From Planctomycetota bacterium (GTDB taxonomy: Bacteria > Planctomycetota > B15-G4 > SIAN01), in assembly GCA_028289345.1 (NCBI GenBank), contig JANQQL010000015.1:186001-250000 (forward strand): DNA of 64,000 nt, given 5' to 3'. Positions 36,043 through 45,081 of this stretch are shown here, one piece after another. Both the position numbers and the translations under genes were made by a program. The notes under the pieces are model-generated. The model did no database searches and was not told the origin of the DNA. It was given only the letters and a program-made list of their open reading frames with translations. Numbering within the stretch: position 1 is the first letter of the stretch; the number at the start of each line of letters is the position of its first letter.

Positions 36043-36083
36043 GGGTGGAGTGGGACTTCGGTCCCCTCCACCCTCTCTTGTTG
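36043..36083 (+). terminator. Rho-independent terminator of the S8 protease gene
   Basis: A stem GGGTGGAG-t-GGGAC / GTCCC-CTCCACCC closed by a UUCG tetraloop (36043-36073) with a single bulged base, followed by TCTCTTGTTG. It begins about 50 nt after the protease stop codon. The U-tract is interrupted but the stem is very strong. Confidence 0.75.
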
Positions 36084-36358
36084 ACTCCACCGGCCCAAAG
36101 TCCTCATCCGTTCTTCCCCGATGCCTTGTCCGGCAACATCGCTTGGACACGAATCGGCGCTGTGACCACTGAGCATCCACGGCGGACTCGGAGTCAAGCC
36201 GTGGCGGGACCGAGACACCCCTGCCAGCGTTCAACGGATCACGACCCAAGAATGCGACACAAAGGCCACGGAACGAACAGAGCAACCACTCTCAGGACGA
36301 ACCAGCGGAGCCGGCTCCCCGAGGACACCCTCTGCCGAGGACATCGCTCGCGCGAAAT

Positions 36359-37204
36359 TCAAGAGTCGCGAACGACTCCTCCGCGACCGCCGCTTACCCA
36401 GAAGTCGATTTCCTGATACCCGTGTCGGCGTGCTTCTTCCTCCAGGTCTTCGATCAGCCAATAGGCATCGTGAGAAACCTGGACCCCCTCCAGAAACAGC
36501 GCACGAAGAACCTCATCGAGTTGAGGGTCGACCATCGCATGGGCAAACGCGGCTCGGAGCCGCTGAACGTCGTCGGCGCTGGTATGGGTACTGGTCACGA
36601 AAGGAGGCGCGGGGACCCGCGGGGTGGAGCACAGCACCCGCGTCCCTTCCAACACCTCCGGCTGGTGGCGTTCGAGCAACGCGTAGGTCACGCAATCGAT
36701 CGCGGCAACGTCAGACTCTTTGTTTCGAATCCTGTTCAGGCTGCGACGATGAGAACCGCTCACCGTGATCTGCGAGAAGAAACGCCCCTCTTCGTGCAAA
36801 GGTGCGATCACGGCCCGCAGGATGTTCATCCCGGAATGAGAGGTCCGGGTATTGATGACACAGCGAGCACCGCGGAGATCCGAAAGCGATTCCGCCCGGG
36901 AAGCGTCCCGAACCACCACGTAGCTGGAATAGAGCCCTCCCTCGCAACCCGGAGCTCCGTAGCAAGGAACCACGACGATCTCGAGCTTGCCGCGATGGGC
37001 TAGCACCACGTCGTAGCCACAGGCCTGGCTCAAGAGAAGGGTCGGTTGGTCCCACTGCGATTCGTAGTGAGTGGTCCGCTCGAGACGGTCGGGAACCTCG
37101 ACAAGTCCTTCGCGCCGACACCAGTAGGCAAACCGCTGCCAGAGCGCGTCGGTGATGGGCTGGATCTCCGCGATGTCGTACCAGGGGAGGCTTGCGATGC
37201 TCAT
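36359..37204 (-). CDS. PhnD/SsuA-type substrate-binding domain protein, apparently cytoplasmic
   Basis: 281 residues from the ATG at 37204. The fold matches periplasmic phosphonate/phosphite-binding proteins (PhnD-like): YESQWDQPTLLLSQACGYDVVL, YSSYVVVRDASRAESLSDLRG, INTRTSHSGMNILRAVI and ESDVAAIDCVTYALL. Such proteins normally start with a signal peptide and sit beside ABC permease and ATPase genes. Here there is no signal peptide and no transporter gene nearby. It may be a stand-alone sensor or cytoplasmic binding protein. Ligand unknown. Confidence 0.82.
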   Translation of the reverse strand: MSIASLPWYDIAEIQPITDALWQRFAYWCRREGLVEVPDRLERTTHYESQWDQPTLLLSQACGYDVVLAHRGKLEIVVVPCYGAPGCEGGLYSSYVVVRDASRAESLSDLRGARCVINTRTSHSGMNILRAVIAPLHEEGRFFSQITVSGSHRRSLNRIRNKESDVAAIDCVTYALLERHQPEVLEGTRVLCSTPRVPAPPFVTSTHTSADDVQRLRAAFAHAMVDPQLDEVLRALFLEGVQVSHDAYWLIEDLEEEARRHGYQEIDFWVSGGRGGVVRDS

Positions 37205-37602
37205 GATCCCGGCAGACCATAGCGATTCTCCCACGGGATCGAACGGACTCGGTTTCGCAACGATGCGAAATCGCGGAGTCTTTCCGAGACATCCACGGTT
37301 CGATCGACGACCGTCAGGGATTGGTAAGACTGATCACGACCCCCGCAATCAAGACGGCTATTGGTTCAACGCGATTCATCGCCGTTCAACCCAATGGTCG
37401 CGTCCTCTTCGCCACCGATAAGAAGCGATCGAACGAGCCACTTTGTGTGGCACTTGATGATTGAATCGTGGCCGTCGCGCGGCTTGTCGAGATACCCATC
37501 GCTCCTAGGATCTCATCTTGGCTGACTGCTTCCTCAGAAAAGAAGGCTGAGAGCTCTGCCATTCAACAAAGCGAAGCAGGCCCGACTCACGGAGACCAAC
37601 TC
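37205..37602. other. Intergenic region between divergent genes
   Basis: About 400 nt between the PhnD-like and beta-helix genes. An imperfect inverted repeat (ATTGGTTCAACG at about 37361-37372 and CGTTCAACCCAAT at about 37383-37395) could fold as a hairpin. The frame of the next gene is open back to 37468, but the signal peptide and ribosome site place the start at 37603. Nothing else was recognised. Confidence 0.4.
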
Positions 37603-39771
37603 ATGGGTGTTCTCGTTCAGACCTTCCTCTCACTCGCGATTGCACAGACACCACCTCGGGAGCCGCCGGTCATCGGATCGAACACTCCCTACCCAACCCT
37701 CCAAGCTTCCATCGACGCCGGAGTCATCGAAACCACCAACGGAATTGTGACTCAGGGGTTTCGAGTCGACGGCGTCCTGAAGATTCTCCAACCAAGAGAC
37801 CTCGCGGGGATCGAAATCTCCGGAAGCAATGGCACCATCGAGATCAACGGCGACGTCATCTTCAGCAACTGCAATCTGAGCGAGATGACGACACTGGCAT
37901 TCGACACCGAGACAGCAACAATTCACAACTGCTCAATCAGTGACCTTGACGTCACTTCGACGGGCACACGACTGAACGTCAGACACTCCCACTTCTCAGA
38001 TGCCCGAATCGACTTGAGTCGGCATTCAAGGCCGACATCCCTGAACACCGCGCATTCTTACTTCCTGAATGCTCCCATCACCTGCGCAGGGTCACGTATT
38101 CACGCGAGACGAACAACCTTCGATGATGCCCCAATCAAGGCAACTCGCGCCTTCGTCGTCATCGTTGAAGATTCTCACTTACAAAACGCCGACGGGAAAG
38201 CGATTGACCTCGAAATCGGCGTCTACTCTGGGTCAAACAACCTCTTTGAGAACAACCACATTTCGATCTACGGAAGAATCAACGAGCACTTTCTCATCTT
38301 CGAAGAGCGCAATTCGACCTTCCGCGATCCGATGTGTACCCCATTCGGATGCGGCGGAATCGGCTTGATCGACGCGACCGACGTCAAGATCACCGGCTGC
38401 ACGTTCTCAGAAAGCGTCGTGAGGCTCCTTGGAGGCACCGGCCCCACAATCTTCGCCGACAACTCGCTAACAATCACCGACCATCCGCTGAATTACGAGG
38501 GGTTTGCCCTACTGCACGTGGCCAATCGACCGCAGCCAGTGATCAAAGACAACTCCTTGATCGTGAACAAGGGAATCGACGGAATCCGATGCACCAACAC
38601 CAACAAAACGGAGATCCGAAACAACACGATCTCCGGCTCCCCCTCTCCGGGTCATCGAAACGGCATCGCCCTCCGTGGGTGCATTGCAGGAATCATCACG
38701 GACAACGACATTGACGGAGCCCTCGATGGAATCTTCCTCGAGGCAAGCACGGTGGTGGACGTCAAGTCGAATACCGTGTCGAATTCGATCTCGCGCGGGA
38801 TGACAGTCAGCGACTCCCTCGCCATCGTCTCGTGTGGCAATACTTTGACCGGAGGCCACCGAGGCGTCACCGTACTCGGAAACTGCTACCTGCTGAACCT
38901 CATCGCCAACGACCTGAGCAACAACGATTACGGCCTTGTGTTGGGCCACGACGCCTTCACTGGTCCCCAGGTAGAGCACGGCAACATCTTCGGAATCAAA
39001 TCTTCCATAGGGGCCTGGTTTCAGGGCTCCCCCTCTCCGGATCAGATCGCACAGAATCAGTTCGTGGTCAGAGACGATCCGTCGGAGTTTCCCATTCACA
39101 CTCCGCTCGGTTGGTTCGACCCCCAGGGCCAGTCGGCGGACGACTGCCCACTAGGCAACCCGTTTGGATTGAGCAACCCTCAGAGAGAGGCCGCAAAGCT
39201 CCGATGGGCATCTCCGTCAGAGGTCGACGGCGGACGAGCATTCATGGACCAGTTCGCACTGATCGAAACGGTCCGCTCTCACCCAGAACTCTTGAACGAC
39301 CGATCCATTCGGGAAGCGTACGAGAGCCTGCTTGTTCAACCAGTCTCTGAACTGCTGACCATCGCAGACTTCGCACGCCTGATTCCGACATCACTGCCCG
39401 CTTTTGGTTTTCCGTTTGTTCGCGACCAAGAAGGCAATCTCGTGAACTGGGAGGAACTTGACGTCGCCCTCTCTCAGTACAGCGAGATGGTCAACCACGT
39501 CAATACAGGCTTCCGCTCCGAGCTGGACTCGATCAGAGAGTCTCAGCTCTCCATTCAGCCGAACCACTGGATGGGGGCGAGCTACATTGAACTTTCCGTG
39601 ATGATGCTGGAGTTCATGGAGACGAACGAGCTCAGCACCGAGCAACAAAGAGTCGTTCAAGACACAGCCAGTGGCTGTGTCGACATGGATGGACCCGCTG
39701 TATTGCTGGCCCGAGTTCTCGCCGCGGCAGCAGATTTGTCGTGGGAGAATGGGTCGTCATGTGATTCATAG
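37603..39771 (+). CDS. Secreted right-handed parallel beta-helix protein
   Basis: 722 residues from an ATG with GGAG 8 nt upstream. A short signal peptide (MGVLVQTFLSLAIAQ) is followed by about 450 residues of repeating short beta strands with Asn/Ser/Thr turns (IEINGDVIFSNCNLS, DNSLIVNKGIDGIRCTNTNKTE, IRNNTISGSPSPGHRNG). This is the pattern of NosD/pectate-lyase-like beta helices. The C-terminal third is alpha-helical and unknown. No catalytic residues can be assigned; it may be an adhesin or polysaccharide-binding protein. Codon use is more relaxed and AT-richer than in neighbouring genes, hinting at transfer. Confidence 0.75.
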   Translation: MGVLVQTFLSLAIAQTPPREPPVIGSNTPYPTLQASIDAGVIETTNGIVTQGFRVDGVLKILQPRDLAGIEISGSNGTIEINGDVIFSNCNLSEMTTLAFDTETATIHNCSISDLDVTSTGTRLNVRHSHFSDARIDLSRHSRPTSLNTAHSYFLNAPITCAGSRIHARRTTFDDAPIKATRAFVVIVEDSHLQNADGKAIDLEIGVYSGSNNLFENNHISIYGRINEHFLIFEERNSTFRDPMCTPFGCGGIGLIDATDVKITGCTFSESVVRLLGGTGPTIFADNSLTITDHPLNYEGFALLHVANRPQPVIKDNSLIVNKGIDGIRCTNTNKTEIRNNTISGSPSPGHRNGIALRGCIAGIITDNDIDGALDGIFLEASTVVDVKSNTVSNSISRGMTVSDSLAIVSCGNTLTGGHRGVTVLGNCYLLNLIANDLSNNDYGLVLGHDAFTGPQVEHGNIFGIKSSIGAWFQGSPSPDQIAQNQFVVRDDPSEFPIHTPLGWFDPQGQSADDCPLGNPFGLSNPQREAAKLRWASPSEVDGGRAFMDQFALIETVRSHPELLNDRSIREAYESLLVQPVSELLTIADFARLIPTSLPAFGFPFVRDQEGNLVNWEELDVALSQYSEMVNHVNTGFRSELDSIRESQLSIQPNHWMGASYIELSVMMLEFMETNELSTEQQRVVQDTASGCVDMDGPAVLLARVLAAAADLSWENGSSCDS

Positions 39772-39823
39772 CTGGAAGAAGTAACCCGCCGTCGGCCGCC
39801 GCCAGATCGGGCTCACGACAGAC

Positions 39824-39864
39824 AAAAAAACTGCGGCGCCGGAGGGAACCCTCCGACGCCGCAG
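39824..39864 (-). terminator. Rho-independent terminator of the M36 protease gene
   Basis: A long stem CTGCGGCG(C)CGGAGGG - AACC - CTCCG(A)CGCCGCAG (39831-39864), read on the minus strand, is followed by seven T residues (39824-39830 complement). It lies about 25 nt beyond the stop at 39890 and may also stop the convergent beta-helix transcript, whose stop is at 39771. This is the clearest intrinsic terminator in the window. Confidence 0.92.
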
Positions 39865-39889
39865 CTCAGTTTGTTCTCAGAACACTTGG

Positions 39890-42800
39890 TTACGGCAGGA
39901 ACGACACCTGGACGGCGTTGCTCAGCTCCCAACCGAGGGGCTGACCGGCGTCCGGCGCCAAGGCCTGGAAGAACAGATCCACCGGGCCGTTGCCACCAAG
40001 CAGGGTGAATACGAACTCACCCGACGGATCCAGAGGCACGTTGACCAGTGCGCTGAACGGAACCGGCACCAAGTTGCCGCCCTTGAACGGAGCGGGGTTG
40101 TTGTTGATGCCGATGGCGACCAGCGCAGCACCCGATGGCGCGCCGTTGGTGATCTTGATGTCGTTGGTCATCAGATTGGAAAGCGGCGGACCGCAAACCG
40201 ACAGAGCCAGGTCGCCAGGGCCTTGGAAGCCGAGGTCAGGCTGACAGGTGAGGTTGCAGGTGACCTCGGTGATCAGCAAGTCGTCGACGGCGGCTTCGAC
40301 CAAGGAACCCGTCCCTTCATCGCTGGCGATGAAACGCAGCATGGTGTCGGCGCTCGGGGTGATGAAGTCGCTGAGCAGGAACTCATGCTGAATCCATCCA
40401 CCGCCCGTGCCTTCCCCAGAAGGACCAACAACTTCGACACTCACCCACGGACCGGCCATGCCGTTGCCAGACACCTCCACTTCGAAGATGTCCGCGCCGG
40501 GCGCTCCCCCCGTGTTGTTGCTGTACCAGCGGTAGTAGCTGATGCGTGCGTCCGTTCCGGCCAGGTTGAAGGACGGCGAGAACAAGGTGGTCTTGCCCCC
40601 GTCGACGTCGTTGTCACCCAAGCCACCGCCGATCGCCCCCTGCCCGGTGAAGAAGCAGTCGGTTCCGGAGGGAGTGTTGTCGTCTTCGGGCTGGGCCGCG
40701 GTCCCGTTCGGGTCGCCGCGTTCCCAGATGCCAGTGGTGGCATCGTCGTCCCCCGCTCCCACGGTCCACCCCGAGTTGACCTCGAGATCGTCCATGGCCA
40801 AGGTTGCGATCGAAGAGAACACCTCGGCGGTGTAGAAGGCCGTCGGTGCGTTGGAAGGCTCGCTCTGAATCCCCGCGGAAGAATCCGAGCTGACATAGAA
40901 GTCGACGATGTCGAAGCAATTCTGGGCGGGAATGGTGGCGAGGTAGGTGTTGACGCCAGTGCTGAACATGGAGACGGCCTGGAACGGTCCGCCATTCACC
41001 GAGTAGTGCACCATGCCGGTGCCATCGATCGGCGTCTCGGACAGCGCACTGACCACAACTTCGAAAGTGGTTCCGGCACCCGGGTGCATCTGGGTCGGGA
41101 GGCCGTTGGGGAACGCGAAGTCGATCAAGGCCGGAGTGTCGAACGCTTCCACGACGCCCGAGGTCGAGCTGCCGCCGGCCGGCGAAGTCGCGGAAACACC
41201 CATGCCACGTGCGGCAAATCCAGCCCACAGGTCCGCAAGGTTGGCTCCACCGTTGTTGACCAGGTCCGCTTGCAGGATGCCGTCCCGAGCTTCCAGAAAG
41301 TTCGGGTTGCCGGGCATGAGCTTCATCCCGTCGACCACCAGCTGCATCATCAAGTCATTGCCAGCGAATCCGAGACTCGCCCACAGGTTGGCGCGGCAGT
41401 GAAGCAGCGCGTTGCACCAAATCTCGCCCGCGTTGTGAACGCCGTCGGGAGGATTGTTGATGAAGAAGCCATCGTTCGGGATTCCCGGAGGAATGATGAA
41501 CTGGGCGGGATCCGTGTCCGCGTAAGTCAACGGGCTCTTGCTCATGTCCGTGGTGTACGGATAGCGACGGATGCCGAAGTAGTAGTTATCGAACTGACCG
41601 AGACCGAGCAGGTTGTTGGTGATGTACCCACCCATGGAGTACACGCCATTCGGATCATCGCCGGGCTCGGCGTTCATGGAGATCCCGAAGTAGTCACCCC
41701 AGCCCTCGCCCATGCCGCCGGACTGCTCACCGAACACCGTGCCGCCCGAGAGGCGGAACGACAGGCCGTGGCAGTACTCGTGGTACACCACGTCGGAGTC
41801 GAAGTCGCCATCCCGGTCGGGAGTCGGTCCGTCGAACACGAACATCTGAACACGGGTCGTGGTGCCGTCGGTGCCGGTGCCGTTCCAGTTGGCGTTGTTG
41901 GTGCCGGAACCGTCTTGGGCATCGGTCAGGACCGGGTCGCCGCCCACTCCGCCAAGGCCGAAGTTGTCGGTTTGGAAGTTGCCGGACGCTTCGTCGAAGC
42001 CGAAGCCGTACAGCTTGTCGTGAATGATGTTCATGTAATAGAACACCTGGGTCACCGCTGCGTCCTGGTACGCGCTCGGCGCCATGGTGAAGTCGATCGG
42101 GAAGTCGAAGACTCGGAACGGGCTGCCCGCAGGCCGAGGAAGGTCCGGCAGGTTGTTGGCGTCCAGGTCCAGGTGCGCGTCGCAGTTGTTGCCGAGGGTC
42201 TCATTGACGCCATCGGGAATCCATCCCTCCGGAGACTCCGGAGTCGCTCCAATGGTCGTGAAGATGCGAGGCACCTCGGGGAACTGGAACTGGTTGGTGG
42301 TCGGGTTGCCCGGCGAACCGGGAGCGGGACTGTCCAGCGGGTAGACGCGGTAGGACGCGGTTTCGGTTCCCCCGAAGAAGTGCAGTCGGTTGAAACGACG
42401 CAAGATGGTCCCATCGGTCGCGTCGACCGTGATCTCATAGGTATTGCCGATGCCCGGCTCGGGCAGCACGACCATCCAAGCGGGATGAATCGTGTCGCGG
42501 TCGATCGGGAAGTACAGCATCTGGGAGGTCAGTGGTTCGTCGGCACGGAGGCCGGCCGGAGTCTGCCAGATCTGCTTACTGTTGGCACCAGTCGCCGAAC
42601 CCTGGGTTCGCAGTCGAGTGGCGTTCAGGTCGATGCCGATGTTGGCAGCCGCGAGGGCCACCGCACGCGCCGCAGAGATGCTCACGCTTGGCACCGCGAA
42701 GTCTTCGTCAGGACGCGGCAGCATGGTGCTCGAGATGTTGATCAACTGGCCTTGCTCAGTGACGTTGGTCCTGAGTTCCAACCCCCAGATGTCGATGCCA

Positions 42801-43282
42801 TCGATCTGCTGCTGGAAGGTCAGATGAGTGACGCCGTTGTGCTTGCTCGAAAAGTCACGCGCCGGACGAGCCCGGTCCAACTCGTCGCCGTTGATCTCGA
42901 AGAGAGCGGAATACTCGTTCACGAAGTCCTGACTAATGGACTTCGGACTCCACTGTCCTTCCGCTGCCTCGGTCAGAAGCTCACGGGTCGAACAGATGAA
43001 GTGAGGGGTTCCCATGTACTCGTCTTCGGCGATCTGGACGCCAGCGACCCTCGACTTCAGGCGCGCTTCGTCGATCGCCCGAGCCGAGCGCTGCAAACCG
43101 ATGCGAGAGGCACCGATGGCTGCCCGGACTCGCGGGATCACCTCGTCATCCACCCGCCGCACATCGTGATAAGGCAGCGGGGCCGGATGGTCGTGGGTGG
43201 AAATCGGGCAGTATTGCGGGCGCGCAATCGGCGCCAGCAACCCCACAACGGACAAAGAAACAACAGAACGCACCAGTTTCAT
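39890..43282 (-). CDS. Secreted M36 (fungalysin-like) metallopeptidase
   Basis: 1130 residues from the ATG at 43282 with CGGAG 7 nt upstream. A signal peptide (KLVRSVVSLSVVGLLAPIARP) is followed by an FTP/PepSY-like propeptide (HLTFQQQIDGIDIWG) and the M36 catalytic domain. The zinc motif HEYCH lies in VVYHEYCHGLSFRLSGG (about nt 41760-41795), with the downstream EGWGDYFGI Glu ligand. The C-terminal 400 residues contain beta-sandwich and adhesion-type domains (TALAMDDLEVNSGWTVG-like segment, then a GPPLSN-containing domain), probably for cell-surface or substrate binding. It would digest extracellular proteins. Followed by a strong terminator. Confidence 0.92.
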   Translation of the reverse strand: MKLVRSVVSLSVVGLLAPIARPQYCPISTHDHPAPLPYHDVRRVDDEVIPRVRAAIGASRIGLQRSARAIDEARLKSRVAGVQIAEDEYMGTPHFICSTRELLTEAAEGQWSPKSISQDFVNEYSALFEINGDELDRARPARDFSSKHNGVTHLTFQQQIDGIDIWGLELRTNVTEQGQLINISSTMLPRPDEDFAVPSVSISAARAVALAAANIGIDLNATRLRTQGSATGANSKQIWQTPAGLRADEPLTSQMLYFPIDRDTIHPAWMVVLPEPGIGNTYEITVDATDGTILRRFNRLHFFGGTETASYRVYPLDSPAPGSPGNPTTNQFQFPEVPRIFTTIGATPESPEGWIPDGVNETLGNNCDAHLDLDANNLPDLPRPAGSPFRVFDFPIDFTMAPSAYQDAAVTQVFYYMNIIHDKLYGFGFDEASGNFQTDNFGLGGVGGDPVLTDAQDGSGTNNANWNGTGTDGTTTRVQMFVFDGPTPDRDGDFDSDVVYHEYCHGLSFRLSGGTVFGEQSGGMGEGWGDYFGISMNAEPGDDPNGVYSMGGYITNNLLGLGQFDNYYFGIRRYPYTTDMSKSPLTYADTDPAQFIIPPGIPNDGFFINNPPDGVHNAGEIWCNALLHCRANLWASLGFAGNDLMMQLVVDGMKLMPGNPNFLEARDGILQADLVNNGGANLADLWAGFAARGMGVSATSPAGGSSTSGVVEAFDTPALIDFAFPNGLPTQMHPGAGTTFEVVVSALSETPIDGTGMVHYSVNGGPFQAVSMFSTGVNTYLATIPAQNCFDIVDFYVSSDSSAGIQSEPSNAPTAFYTAEVFSSIATLAMDDLEVNSGWTVGAGDDDATTGIWERGDPNGTAAQPEDDNTPSGTDCFFTGQGAIGGGLGDNDVDGGKTTLFSPSFNLAGTDARISYYRWYSNNTGGAPGADIFEVEVSGNGMAGPWVSVEVVGPSGEGTGGGWIQHEFLLSDFITPSADTMLRFIASDEGTGSLVEAAVDDLLITEVTCNLTCQPDLGFQGPGDLALSVCGPPLSNLMTNDIKITNGAPSGAALVAIGINNNPAPFKGGNLVPVPFSALVNVPLDPSGEFVFTLLGGNGPVDLFFQALAPDAGQPLGWELSNAVQVSFLP

Positions 43283-43738
43283 GAAAGGCTCCGTGGGAAG
43301 GCCTGGATGGTTTGTTGGCGAGGGGGCTTTCGCCGAGCGCACCAACCGAGCCCGGTGGTCAGGACAGGCTCGAAAAAGCGACAGCTTAGGACGAAGCGGA
43401 GGGACCTCGGGTTCCGGTCTCGTGGCCGGAGACCGAATGGTTGTCATAACTCATCGCACGACTTTGGCTTAGGACCACCCCGGGTTACTCGAGAGAGTGC
43501 GCATAAAGCTCATCCGAGAACCCTCAGCTCTTCTCTCGCCCCAGGCCGGCCTCCGATCATCCAAAAGTTTCCCGATCGATCCGGGGGTTCCGAGAGCCGT
43601 CGCGATGGGGTCCGAGGGGCGCGACCGTCATCGGCCTTCGGGGGTATCAATGTGGCGGCCGTGCCTCGACCCACGGGAACGGCGCCTCCGCCACCGCGAG
43701 CCCATCCAAGCCCGCGGCCCTCGATTTCATCACCAAAG
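43283..43738. other. Intergenic region, no gene supported
   Basis: About 456 nt upstream of the M36 gene and downstream of the small membrane protein. It has GC-rich stretches (CCCGATCGATCCGGGGG near 43570) that faintly recall the left edge of the dispersed repeat but lack the other blocks. No reading frame looks like protein. Confidence 0.4.
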
Positions 43739-44068
43739 TCAGCCGCGAACCAACACCGCCCCGATGATGACCACGTCGAGCACCGCAGTCAGTGTGAAGG
43801 CCAGGTGCTTCTGCAGTCGCTCCTGAGTCGAGCGCGGGCTGCCTAGCCAGATCGCTCCGAGATTCGCGAGGAAGAAAAGCCCCCACGTCCACACGCTGAC
43901 GGCTTCGACGCTGTCCTTGGTCAGCACCAACCACAACTGATGTCCGGTCGCGGTTGGCAAGATGATTGCCGGAAACCAAGTGACCACTTTCTGCAGACCT
44001 GTGGGCTTCTGCATACCCGAGGGAGACATTGCAGGAGTTGCGGGTTCGTGGTTCATGGCGGAGTTCAT
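43739..44068 (-). CDS. Three-helix membrane protein, PQ-loop/SemiSWEET-like
   Basis: About 109 residues from ATG 44068, with starts at 44056 or further up (44158) possible; no ribosome site is decisive. Three hydrophobic segments are present: WFPAIILPTATGHQLWLVL, VSVWTWGLFFLANLGAIWLG and LAFTLTAVLDVVIIGAVLV. The order P..TGHQLWLVLTKDSVEAVSVWTW resembles the PQ-loop of SemiSWEET transporters (P.Q......KS...VS..TW), which move small sugars. The second motif half is modified (GHQ for PQ), so the family call is tentative. Confidence 0.6.
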   Translation of the reverse strand: MNSAMNHEPATPAMSPSGMQKPTGLQKVVTWFPAIILPTATGHQLWLVLTKDSVEAVSVWTWGLFFLANLGAIWLGSPRSTQERLQKHLAFTLTAVLDVVIIGAVLVRG

Positions 44069-44385
44069 ACCACAACCCGAACAAGAGTGGATCAAGGCGT
44101 TACCGTGCCGTCGACTTGGAACGGAAGCAGGCGTCTGCGTTTCCTGCTCTTCCTCCATGGATCGTCAGAAGCGCTTGTGGGGAAGAGCAACGGAAAGTTG
44201 TCGCCAAAACGACCGTTGCATCTGTCTCGCGACGACCTTCCCAACTCATGCGGGCTCGTGACGAAGCCACTCCTTGAATCGGCGGATGCACTTCGCTGTT
44301 CCAAGAAGAAACCGTGCCAGCGAGCACTTCGCGGCGGCCGGTGCGAAATCCGGAATCTCGCCCGCGGGATACTCCGGGCCCGCGA
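44069..44385. other. Intergenic stretch, nothing recognised
   Basis: It lies between two minus-strand genes. The overlapping frames are shadows of the Nudix-like gene or give Arg/Ser-rich peptides. No RNA gene or repeat copy was found. Confidence 0.4.
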
Positions 44386-44808
44386 TCAGGAGGAGAGCGC
44401 TTCCATGTGGATGCGAAACAAAGAGCGGCGAGCATCCTCTTCTTGCAGTAGTTGGAACGCTCCGGAGAGGGCTTCCCAGCGCAGATCGGCCACGGCTTCG
44501 CGGCGGACGTTTCTCGGCTTCCAATCCGTCGAAACTCCGTAGCCCACCGGCCAATGAATGAGGTCGACGTCCCCGACGTGGAAGTAATCCTTGGACTGCA
44601 GCTCAATCCATGGCTCGGGTTCCGGCATCGCGCCCAACACGCGCAGACTGCGACGGGTCGCCGTGCGAATCGTGTCGTCTGGCCGCAACCGACCCTGCAG
44701 CGGATTCCAGTCGAATTCGCACACCGGCTCGCGACGCAAGAACAAGTATTCCACCGCCGGTCCGAGCCGACGAAACACGAAGATCGAGAGTCGATGTTCC
44801 AAGGTCAC
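44386..44808 (-). CDS. Nudix-fold-like protein with a degenerate Nudix box
   Basis: 140 residues from a GTG with AAGG 5 nt upstream. The N-terminal strand LSIFVFRRLGPAVEYLFLRRE, the central tryptophan-containing turn, and the C-terminal LSGAFQLLQ segment follow the alpha/beta/alpha order of Nudix hydrolases. The Nudix box GxxxxxExxxxxxxREUxEExGU would fall at GRLRPDDTIRTATRRSLRVL, where the REUxEE glutamates are replaced by Ser/Val/Leu. It may therefore be catalytically dead or belong to another fold. Function unknown. Confidence 0.6.
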   Translation of the reverse strand: MTLEHRLSIFVFRRLGPAVEYLFLRREPVCEFDWNPLQGRLRPDDTIRTATRRSLRVLGAMPEPEPWIELQSKDYFHVGDVDLIHWPVGYGVSTDWKPRNVRREAVADLRWEALSGAFQLLQEEDARRSLFRIHMEALSS

Positions 44809-44893
44809 AGTACCTTGCTAATACCGCAAGATCGGAGCCGTGCAAGGGCGGGCACTGGGGGAGAGCCGATGAGCGCCTTGCGCAATCGGAAGA

Positions 44894-44931
44894 GAAACTC
44901 GACCAGGGACCCGCATCCCTGACCGAGTTTC
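44894..44931 (-). terminator. Strong stem-loop downstream of the S74-chaperone gene
   Basis: GAAACTCG-ac-CAGGGA, loop CCCGCA, TCCCTG-ac-CGAGTTTC: an 8-bp plus 6-bp stem interrupted by a 2-nt internal loop. On the minus strand it is followed by TCTTCC. It is about 150 nt after the stop at 45082 and about 85 nt before the Nudix-like gene start, so it may be a terminator or a leader structure of that gene. Confidence 0.5.
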
Positions 44932-45081
44932 CGAGTCCCCCGCAGCGAAGTGTTCGTCCGTCGGGACCGAACACCGTGCGGTCGTTCCCGCACAGCGTCC
45001 GCTTCGCGACCCACGGACCGAATCAACGCCGAAGGCACTCCAGCGACCATATCGGGCTCGCTTGCTCCTCCGTCCCCGGCA

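Noticed and set aside
43560..43640. Possible sixth copy of the dispersed repeat
   Set aside because: Only the CCGATCG and CCGAG pieces match; the central blocks and the order are missing.
40223..43846. 1207-codon plus-strand frame opposite the M36 gene
   Set aside because: Composition is that of an antisense frame (Val/Gly/Arg/His-rich, no domain), and the M36 protein on the minus strand has a signal peptide and HEYCH.
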